From an uncultured Prevotella sp. (GTDB taxonomy: Bacteria > Bacteroidota > Bacteroidia > Bacteroidales > Bacteroidaceae): 7,361 nucleotides of DNA. The translations under genes were made by a program, and so were the position numbers. Location of the stretch: positions 1 to 7,361 of the forward strand of contig CAKPZC010000081.1 of assembly GCA_934203355.1 (NCBI GenBank). Direction: 5' to 3'. Shown piece after piece: positions 1 to 4,300 of this stretch (its first letter is position 1; each line of letters opens with the position of its first letter). Under the pieces are notes generated by a model. It searched no databases, was not told where the DNA came from, and was given only the letters and a program-made list of their open reading frames with translations.

Positions 1-204
1 CATTGGGCTTTCAGCCCGCATTTGTTTGACTTTTGATACACCCTTATATGTAAAGATAATTCTGAACTGTTACTTATCAATATAATAATAGTGCACTAAT
101 ATATATATAGTGCATATTCTCCAAATCAATATATCTAATATAACTCCACGTTTATGAATTTATTGTATTAAGGGTGTGGGTTTTGTAGTCAGTGTGTTTT
201 TTAA
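1..204. repeat. A/T-rich noncoding stretch with inverted repeats
   Basis: No open frame here looks like a gene. Three inverted repeats are visible. A small hairpin lies at 5-17 (GGGCT, loop TTC, AGCCC). A 7-bp perfect pair, TGCACTA at 92-98 and TAGTGCA at 108-114, encloses alternating AT. A 9-bp perfect long-range pair, ACACCCTTA at 38-46 and TAAGGGTGT at 169-177, is separated by 122 bp. The segment 142-161 resembles the loop side of the terminator at 7044-7062. The stretch lies downstream of the ssrA terminator, so it does not belong to the tmRNA unit. It could be the edge of a dispersed repeat or the trailer of a gene left of the window. Confidence 0.4.
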
Positions 205-255
205 GATAAAAAACAAAAGAGGTAACTATCTGTAAATACAGATAATTACCTCTTT
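205..255 (-). terminator. Intrinsic terminator of ssrA
   Basis: Read on the minus strand, the stem pairs 255-237 with 234-216: 19 bp with a single G-U wobble and a two-base core loop that would open in practice. It is followed by a T-rich tract (TTTTGTTTTTT, 218-208). The stem begins one base beyond the mature 3' end of the tmRNA, so the primary transcript must be trimmed right up to the hairpin base. On the plus strand no T-tract follows, so it should act in one direction only. Confidence 0.9.
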
Positions 256-256
256 G

Positions 257-651
257 TGGAGCTGGTGGGATTCGAACCCACGTCCAAACAGGGAAACCAT
301 ATGCTTTCTACACGCTTATTCCAGCCTTCGGTTTTCGTGTCGCGACAAGACCTGGACCACCAATTGCGACCTTATCCTCTAAAACTTCATCAATGCACCG
401 AGGCATACACAGACTATTTCCGATTTACCTGCACCGCTTTGTCCTCAGATTCGGAACAACATCCTTGGAGCGATGTCTCGTTCCGCCAACCTTGTGGCGG
501 AATAAAGCTAATCTACTGTACTTCGATTAAGCAGCGAGAGCGTAGTTGTTTTCGCCAATTAAATTTTTGATCACTCAGATTAAGGAGCTAGCCATCAAGG
601 CTCCGCGTGCTTACATACCATTTCATCCCGCTGTCAAATCCAGTCAACCCC
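257..651 (-). ncRNA. ssrA: tmRNA (transfer-messenger RNA)
   Basis: This is the ribosome-rescue RNA. With SmpB it enters stalled ribosomes as an alanyl-tRNA mimic, then supplies a short reading frame that tags the nascent chain for proteolysis. On the minus strand the mature 5' end begins GGGGTTGACTGGATTTGACA. Its first seven bases pair with CAGCTCC near the 3' end to form the acceptor stem, with A257 as discriminator. The T arm with the loop TTCGAAT is at 281-265. The tag frame lies at 556-527. A GC-rich hairpin (GTTCCGCCAA against TTGGCGGAAC-type arms) just downstream of the tag is consistent with a pseudoknot. The 3' CCA is not encoded (the next bases are CAA), so it must be added by tRNA nucleotidyltransferase. 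The length of 395 nt is normal. The ends come from acceptor pairing and could be off by a base. Confidence 0.96.
527..556 (-). other. tmRNA proteolysis-tag reading frame
   Basis: On the minus strand, GGC GAA AAC AAC TAC GCT CTC GCT GCT TAA reads GENNYALAA-stop. After the alanine carried by the tRNA-like domain is added, the stalled protein ends in A-GENNYALAA. The ALAA terminus is the degron recognised by ClpXP-type proteases. Taking GGC as the resume codon is inferred from family practice in Bacteroidales. The preceding A/T-rich bases are consistent with a resume signal. Confidence 0.93.
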
Positions 652-704
652 GAGATGTCGCACCACACTGAAATTCAGCGTTTTGCGTACTAAGAAACCC
701 CATC

Positions 705-725
705 GTGTGGACAATGTGTGGACAT
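705..725. repeat. Tandem GTGTGGACA boxes in the ssrA leader
   Basis: GTGTGGACA occurs at 705-713 and again at 716-724, an 11-bp step that places both on one face of the helix. A third copy is at 823-831. The core TGTGGACAA (706-714, 824-832 and also 3295-3303) is the reverse complement of TTGTCCACA, one change from the DnaA box TTATCCACA. The first two boxes lie inside the predicted pre-tmRNA leader; the third lies upstream of its promoter. Binding by DnaA or another regulator is a guess. Confidence 0.4.
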
Positions 726-767
726 TAATCCTTGATTATCATCTCTATTTCAAGTGGTTTCTTTGTG

Positions 768-799
768 CAAAATTAGTACAAAAGCACGAAACCACAAAA
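768..799 (-). promoter_or_regulatory. Bacteroidetes-type promoter of ssrA
   Basis: On the minus strand, TTTTG (799-795) is followed by 19 bp and then TAATTTTG (775-768), a perfect TAnnTTTG -7 element at standard spacing from the -33 element. Transcription should start near 761, giving a leader of about 110 nt that RNase P would remove to make the 5' end at 651. No better -7 match lies closer to the gene. The start point is inferred. Confidence 0.8.
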
Positions 800-872
800 T
801 AAAATGCCAATATTTTGCATGTGTGTGGACAACTTTTTATCGCGGTTCTTCAGTGAAGGTATTTCGAGGATG

Positions 873-908
873 GAACAGAGAAGGAATGATGAATGAACAG
901 AGAAGGAA
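873..908. repeat. 14-bp direct repeat, two copies
   Basis: GAACAGAGAAGGAA occurs at 873-886 and 895-908, separated by 8 bp (22-bp period, about two helical turns). It lies in the gap between the divergent ssrA and AAA/nuclease promoters. It could be a regulator site or a chance duplication. I see no gene in 800-971. Confidence 0.45.
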
Positions 909-971
909 CGAGGGTACTGTAATTGAATTTATTGCTTTATAATTTATAAGTGTCACAATATAGGAATTGTA

Positions 972-1003
972 TTTGTGTAATCCAAAAGAAAGATGTATCT
1001 TTG
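972..1003 (+). promoter_or_regulatory. Promoter of the AAA-ATPase/nuclease gene
   Basis: TTTG at 972-975, a 20-bp spacer and TATCTTTG at 996-1003 match the Bacteroidetes -33/-7 consensus exactly. The start point would be near 1010. This leaves an A/T-rich leader of about 30 nt before the ATG at 1043, with no Shine-Dalgarno site, as is usual in this phylum. Confidence 0.8.
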
Positions 1004-1042
1004 TTGTGAGGTTCGTATTTTAATAAAATAACAATAAAGAGC

Positions 1043-2599
1043 ATGGCAAAACAGAAGTTACCTTTAGGTATACAAGACTTTGAGGAGCTGCGTAAGGGCA
1101 ATTATCTTTACGTGGACAAGACCGATATGCTTTGGAAAATAGCCAATGGCGACAAGTATAACTTTTTGAGTCGTCCGCGACGCTTTGGCAAATCATTGCT
1201 GACATCTGCCATGCAATGTTATTTTGAGGGAAAGAAAGAGTTGTTTGAGGGGCTCAGAATCATGGCATTGGAGAAAGAATGGGTGAAGCGTCCGGTTCTG
1301 CATTTCAGTATGAACCAGGGCGGTTCAAATGCCCTATCGCTATCGCATTATTTGGATGATACTTTGTCTAAATATGAAGATATATATGGCAGACGGCCTA
1401 CTGAAGCCACGCTTAACAACCGACTTACTGGTATCATACAAAGGGCATACGAACAATCGGGTGTTCAGATTGCTATTTTGGTGGATGAGTATGATGCTCC
1501 TCTGCAACATTCCTTCCATACTCCTCATCATGACGAATGCCGTAGTCTGTATCGCGACTTCTTCACAGGACTCAAGGACTATGGCTATTGTATCAAGTGT
1601 GTGTTCCTCACAGGCATTACGAAGTTCACCCAAATAAGTCTGTTCAGTGTGCTTAACACGGTGACCAATATCAGTTTCTACAACGATTATGCCACTGTTT
1701 GCGGATTGACTAAGGATGAAATCGAGTCGTGTCTTGGCGAAGAGTTGCACGAACTTGCCAACAAGAAAGGTTGGAATATGGACGATACGCTTTCAAGATT
1801 GAGGGATATGTATGACGGCTATCATTTCTCCGAAAGTCTGCAGGGCGTTTACAATCCTTTCAGCGTGCTTTGCGCCTTGAACGAACAGCGCTTGAAATCG
1901 TTCTGGATTGCAAGCGGTGCCACCGAGATGCTGCCTAAGATACTGACCAATTTCGAACGTGATGTAGAGAAGCTGGATGGTTCGCTCATCGATATGGATT
2001 ATATTGAGACATCGGATGTCAATACTACTAATCCAAAACTGTTTCTTTATCAGTCGGGCTATCTTACAATAAAGAATGTCATTGAGGATAGTTATATACT
2101 CGGATTTCCCAATCGTGAGGTGAAAAAGGCGTTGTTCGAATTGGTTATTCCGATAATGCTGAAAAAAGACAAGGACGAGACAGAGAATGCAATACAAGAG
2201 TTGAAAATGAACTTTTCAACTGGAAATGTAGAGGAAGGAATACTCTGTCTTAAGCAATTGATTGCTCATACGCCGTATAGTACACAGAAAAAGGAAAAGT
2301 TTGTTTTTGAAGAGCACTTCCGTTTTATACTGAAGAACTTATTCTACATTTGTGGATTCAACGTGAAAGAGGAGGTGCAGGTGGCTGATGGACGAATTGA
2401 TCTCGTCGTTGAAACCTCCAATATTATATATGTAATCGAGCTTAAAATGTCGGACAATGGCGGTACGCCTGTCGCTACCCAACAAATCATTACACGTCAC
2501 TATAAAGATGCCTATTGTGCAAGTCATAAATCGGTTGTAGGTTTGGCGTTGGTGTTTGATAAGGACAATCGGGGCTTGAAAGACTGGAATAAGGTTTAG
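1043..2599 (+). CDS. AAA-ATPase-like / PD-(D/E)XK nuclease-like protein
   Basis: The protein has 518 residues, the normal size for the family pairing an AAA-ATPase-like domain with a C-terminal PD-(D/E)XK domain (formerly DUF1703), which is multicopy in many Bacteroidetes genomes. The N-terminus (LPLGIQDFEELRKGNYLYVDKT, residues 6-27) is family-typical and supports the ATG at 1043. The P-loop is SRPRRFGKSLL (43-53), with the family's R in place of the first Walker glycine. Walker B is AILVDEYDAPL (144-154). The conserved stretch LTGITKF...SLFSVLN spans 189-205, and MYDGYHF is at 256-262. The nuclease-like core has D453 (GRID), E466-x-K468 (IELK), Q481 and Y487, so its active-site pattern looks intact. 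There is no signal peptide, so it is cytoplasmic. The biological role of the family is not established; DNA cleavage is inferred from the fold. It has its own promoter, and a transposase remnant begins right after its stop. Its codons look more A/T-rich than those of the export gene downstream, which fits acquisition by transfer. Confidence 0.93.
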   Translation: MAKQKLPLGIQDFEELRKGNYLYVDKTDMLWKIANGDKYNFLSRPRRFGKSLLTSAMQCYFEGKKELFEGLRIMALEKEWVKRPVLHFSMNQGGSNALSLSHYLDDTLSKYEDIYGRRPTEATLNNRLTGIIQRAYEQSGVQIAILVDEYDAPLQHSFHTPHHDECRSLYRDFFTGLKDYGYCIKCVFLTGITKFTQISLFSVLNTVTNISFYNDYATVCGLTKDEIESCLGEELHELANKKGWNMDDTLSRLRDMYDGYHFSESLQGVYNPFSVLCALNEQRLKSFWIASGATEMLPKILTNFERDVEKLDGSLIDMDYIETSDVNTTNPKLFLYQSGYLTIKNVIEDSYILGFPNREVKKALFELVIPIMLKKDKDETENAIQELKMNFSTGNVEEGILCLKQLIAHTPYSTQKKEKFVFEEHFRFILKNLFYICGFNVKEEVQVADGRIDLVVETSNIIYVIELKMSDNGGTPVATQQIITRHYKDAYCASHKSVVGLALVFDKDNRGLKDWNKV

Positions 2600-2600
2600 T

Positions 2601-2822
2601 TCTTGGGCTATCATCCCAAAACTTGACGTAAAGAGGTTCGGACTCAATACAACAAGTCGCATAAAAGCGTTTGTCTTCAAGTTTATCTCTGTACCAGCCA
2701 AGTGGATCAGGACATCAAGGCGGTATGTGCTGAACATCTATAACTGTAATAATGCTTACGCAGATGTATTCCAGACTGATGAGGATAAATATGAGCACAT
2801 ACTTAAAATGTTAAATTGTTAA
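2601..2822 (+). pseudogene. 3' remnant of an IS1380-like transposase
   Basis: No start codon or catalytic region is present, but one frame is open from just after the nuclease gene to the TAA at 2820-2822. It reads like the C-terminus of a DDE transposase: SRIKAFVFKFISVPAKWI, then TSRRYVLNIY and NAYADVF. That pattern, an RIK-hydrophobic segment followed by FISVPAKW and a LNIY motif, is what I associate with Bacteroidetes IS1380-family transposases; the family name is from memory. About 60-70 of roughly 400-450 residues remain, so it cannot be active. Likeness is clear from about 2637; the codons before that are merely open. The last codons (MLNC-stop) lie inside the 24-bp repeat at 2808-2831, so the original C-terminus was probably replaced by that repeat. 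Confidence 0.72.
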
Positions 2823-3037
2823 TTTGTTAATTCTACGTTTCGCATGCTCCATGCCGTCTATCGGGACATGCGAAACGTAATAAAGTGAACACAATGTCGA
2901 CTCGCGCGCGTATATAATAATGTATAATAATATAATAATAAGATTAACTATTACTTTACTTACTATAAGACTCTACTTTCACTCAAGTTGCGCATGTGTT
3001 CAAAATACGACAAATTAACAAATTAACAATTTAACAT
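2808..3037. repeat. 230-bp segment with 25-bp perfect terminal inverted repeats
   Basis: The bases at 2808-2832 (ATGTTAAATTGTTAATTTG, then TTAATT) reappear exactly inverted at 3013-3037. Each arm is itself built of an 8-bp step, TTAAATTG, TTAATTTG, TTAAT. Between the arms lie a 13-bp hairpin (2834-2879), an 8-bp inverted pair (TGAACACA at 2886-2893 and TGTGTTCA at 2995-3002), an alternating tract at 2903-2916 and A/T-rich DNA with no credible open frame. The architecture resembles a small non-autonomous element. I see no obvious target-site duplication, so it could equally be a dispersed repeat duplicated by recombination. Confidence 0.6.
2834..2879. repeat. 13-bp perfect hairpin
   Basis: TACGTTTCGCATG (2834-2846) is exactly complementary to CATGCGAAACGTA (2867-2879) across a 20-base loop. 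Neither strand has a T-tract after it, so it is not a standard terminator. It sits directly inside the left arm of the 25-bp inverted repeat, and could be a transposase or recombinase subterminal site, a structured RNA element or a protein-binding palindrome. Confidence 0.75.
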
Positions 3038-3098
3038 TCTTGCGTTGGCTCTGAACCCTGCGACACCGCCCCGCATGTTAAATTGTTAATTTGTTAAT
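3014..3098. repeat. Inverted pair of the 24-bp repeat (second and third copies)
   Basis: The inverted copy at 3014-3037 is matched perfectly by a third, direct copy at 3075-3098. The pair gives a 24-bp uninterrupted A/T-rich stem around a 37-base G/C-richer loop (3038-3074). The outer side of the third copy (CGACGGAAAACC) differs from that of the first. With the copy at 2808-2831 the window holds two direct copies and one inverted copy, so two alternative long hairpins, or inversion of the 2832-3013 segment by recombination, are possible. Confidence 0.8.
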
Positions 3099-3112
3099 CG
3101 ACGGAAAACCAA

Positions 3113-3206
3113 TTTCTCGGGGAGAAAAATTTGCAACCTCCCGAGGAAACAAAAATCTCCACCCCTTTCCACGACCACTCCACCTCTCCACGACCACACC
3201 ACCTCT
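3113..3206. repeat. Stem-loop followed by 19-bp tandem repeat in a C-rich tract
   Basis: TTTCTCGGGG (3113-3122) can pair with TCCCGAGGAA (3139-3148) as a 10-bp stem with two G-U pairs and a 16-base loop. After it, CCACGACCACTCCACCTCT (3169-3187) is repeated at 3188-3206 with one change, and C/T-rich sequence continues to about 3220. Almost no G occurs on the plus strand from 3150 to 3220, a strong strand asymmetry. Minus-strand frames open here (3086-3322) give low-complexity peptides and are not genes. The region could be a satellite-like remnant or an RNA leader; I cannot assign a role. Confidence 0.55.
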
Positions 3207-3259
3207 CCCTCTCCCCTGCACATCCTATGGGAACGCCCTGAGCGCTCCGTGGGAAAACT

Positions 3260-3330
3260 ATTGCATATAGTCGCAAGTATTAGTAACTTTGCATTGTGGA
3301 CAAAGATAACCGAAAGGCGCACACCACAAT
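3260..3330 (+). promoter_or_regulatory. Upstream promoter-like site with an inverted repeat
   Basis: TAACTTTG at 3284-3291 is a perfect -7 match, and ATTG at 3260-3263 lies 20 bp upstream as a three-of-four -33 element. The start would be near 3298. ATTGTGG (3293-3299) and CCACAAT (3324-3330) form a 7-bp perfect inverted pair over the start region. The left half overlaps TGTGGACAA (3295-3303), the same nonamer found around ssrA. This is probably a second, distal promoter for tcdA with a leader of about 140 nt. The 12-bp palindrome TAAAAATTTTTA follows at 3342-3353. Confidence 0.5.
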
Positions 3331-3383
3331 CTATGTTTAACTAAAAATTTTTAAGCACTATGGCAATCTTCGATTAAAATGCT

Positions 3384-3391
3384 TATCTTTG
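3384..3391 (+). promoter_or_regulatory. Proximal tcdA promoter, -7 element
   Basis: TATCTTTG at 3384-3391 is a perfect TAnnTTTG element 47 bp before the chosen tcdA start. The -33 position about 20 bp upstream shows only a weak match (ATGG near 3360-3363), so activity may be low or factor-dependent. The start point would be near 3398, inside the palindrome that follows. Confidence 0.65.
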
Positions 3392-3410
3392 CACTTTTGT
3401 AACAAAAGTG
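3392..3410. promoter_or_regulatory. 19-bp palindrome at the tcdA transcription start (candidate operator)
   Basis: CACTTTTGT-A-ACAAAAGTG is a perfect 9-bp inverted repeat around one central base. It abuts the -7 element and covers the predicted start of transcription. That position suits a repressor operator; alternatively it forms a hairpin at the very 5' end of the mRNA. The GTG at 3408-3410, a possible earlier tcdA start, lies within it and is too close to the transcription start to be likely. Confidence 0.5.
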
Positions 3411-3437
3411 AAATTTCAAAATAGCGAATTTTCGAAA

Positions 3438-4205
3438 ATGAGTATAGCAGAAGGTATTTTCAAGAGGGCCGAGCTTCTTTTAGGCGGCGACACGATGAAC
3501 AGCATTGCCTCGAAGCGCGTAATAGTGTTTGGTGTGGGTGGAGTTGGCAGTTGGTGTGTCGAGTGTCTTGTGCGTTCGGGCATACGCCACATCACCATCG
3601 TCGACTGCGACATTGTGTGTGCATCCAACGTCAATCGACAGCTTATGGCTACAACCAAGACGGTGGGTAGAGTGAAGGTTGAGGCTCTGAAGGAACGATT
3701 GCTTGAGATAAACCCCGAATGCGAGGTGGTAGCCTTGCATAAGGTTTATACCGACGAGAACCATGAGGAGTTCCATCTCGATCAGTACGACTACATTATC
3801 GATGCCATCGACTCCTTGAAGGATAAGGTGTCGCTAATAATGCGTGCCTGCGAGACACGTGCCGTGTTTTTCTCTTCGATGGGGGCGGCATTGAAGATGG
3901 ACCCCACAAGAATACGTGTGGCTGAATTCTGGAAGGTGCGTGGCTGTCCGCTTGGTGCCGCTTTGCGCAAGCGCATGAATAAGGCAAAGCTTAGGCCAGC
4001 TCATAAGTTTCAGTGTGTTTATAGCGAGGAATTGCTCGATAATCGTGGTCGGAGCGAGTCGGGTGGCAGGGAGAATGGTTCCATGTCGCACATCACAGCC
4101 ATCTTCGGTTTTACTATAGCTGGCATGGTGCTCAACGACATCAATCAGAAGTCGCTTGCCGCAGCTGAGGCAGTGAATGTGGAGAAAGAGAATTGTGATG
4201 AATAA
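3438..4205 (+). CDS. tcdA: tRNA threonylcarbamoyladenosine dehydratase
   Basis: This cytoplasmic E1-like enzyme of the TcdA (CsdL/YgdL) family uses ATP to convert t6A37 in ANN-decoding tRNAs to the cyclic form ct6A. From the ATG at 3438 the protein has 255 residues, normal for Bacteroidetes TcdA. RAELLLG (10-16) matches the usual N-terminus. The nucleotide-binding loop is GVGGVG (32-37), followed by VDCD (55-58), NVNRQ (64-68) with the conserved arginine, K80, and IDAIDS (121-126). SSMGAALKMDPTRI (146-159) and HITAIFGF (218-225) are family-typical. It lacks the CxxC zinc pairs of MoeB/ThiF, which favours TcdA. An upstream in-frame GTG at 3408 would add ten residues but lies in the promoter palindrome, so I prefer the ATG. 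The 10-bp palindrome TTTTCGAAAA (3429-3438) touches the start codon, and no Shine-Dalgarno site is visible. The C-terminal 20 residues or so look like a non-conserved tail. Confidence 0.92.
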   Translation: MSIAEGIFKRAELLLGGDTMNSIASKRVIVFGVGGVGSWCVECLVRSGIRHITIVDCDIVCASNVNRQLMATTKTVGRVKVEALKERLLEINPECEVVALHKVYTDENHEEFHLDQYDYIIDAIDSLKDKVSLIMRACETRAVFFSSMGAALKMDPTRIRVAEFWKVRGCPLGAALRKRMNKAKLRPAHKFQCVYSEELLDNRGRSESGGRENGSMSHITAIFGFTIAGMVLNDINQKSLAAAEAVNVEKENCDE

Positions 4206-4221
4206 AAAATAGAAAGGCAAA

Positions 4222-4247
4222 AACAACAAAAATATCATTTTGTTGTT
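4222..4247 (+). terminator. Weak A/T-only hairpin after tcdA
   Basis: AACAACAAAA (4222-4231) pairs perfectly with TTTTGTTGTT (4238-4247) across a 6-base loop, 16 bp after the tcdA stop. The right arm is T-rich but contains few G-C pairs, and it is followed by alternating TA rather than a T-run. It may end or attenuate tcdA transcripts, or only protect the mRNA end. I found no convincing TAnnTTTG promoter between it and the next gene; TCATTTTG at 4235-4242 is a one-off match without a -33 element. Confidence 0.4.
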
Positions 4248-4300
4248 ATATATATACACATTAATAATATGTATAACGCGTAAACTGCAATAAATACAGA

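Noticed and set aside
1..257. Phage or island attachment duplication of the ssrA 3' end
   Set aside because: tmRNA genes are common integration sites, but I found no second copy of the T-arm/acceptor sequence or any integrase in the window. Any such site would lie to the left, out of view.
256..570. Plus-strand open frame of 104 codons
   Set aside because: It is entirely antisense to the tmRNA. Its first codons are the complement of the acceptor and T arm, and the structure and tag frame on the other strand fully explain the sequence.
754..942. Plus-strand open frame of 62 codons from a GTG
   Set aside because: It runs through the minus-strand ssrA promoter and the 14-bp repeat, has no promoter or leader of its own, and the peptide resembles no family I know.
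2834..3098. CRISPR array
   Set aside because: The repeats are A/T-rich, differ in orientation and have unequal spacing (182 and 37 bp), and no cas gene is nearby.
3086..3322. Two minus-strand open frames of 60-78 codons
   Set aside because: They run through the 19-bp tandem repeat and C-rich tract, giving low-complexity peptides rich in G, R, E and W. This is composition, not coding.
3408..3437. GTG at 3408 as the start of tcdA
   Set aside because: It lies inside the palindrome at the predicted transcription start, leaving only about ten bases of leader. The family's N-terminal pattern fits the ATG at 3438.
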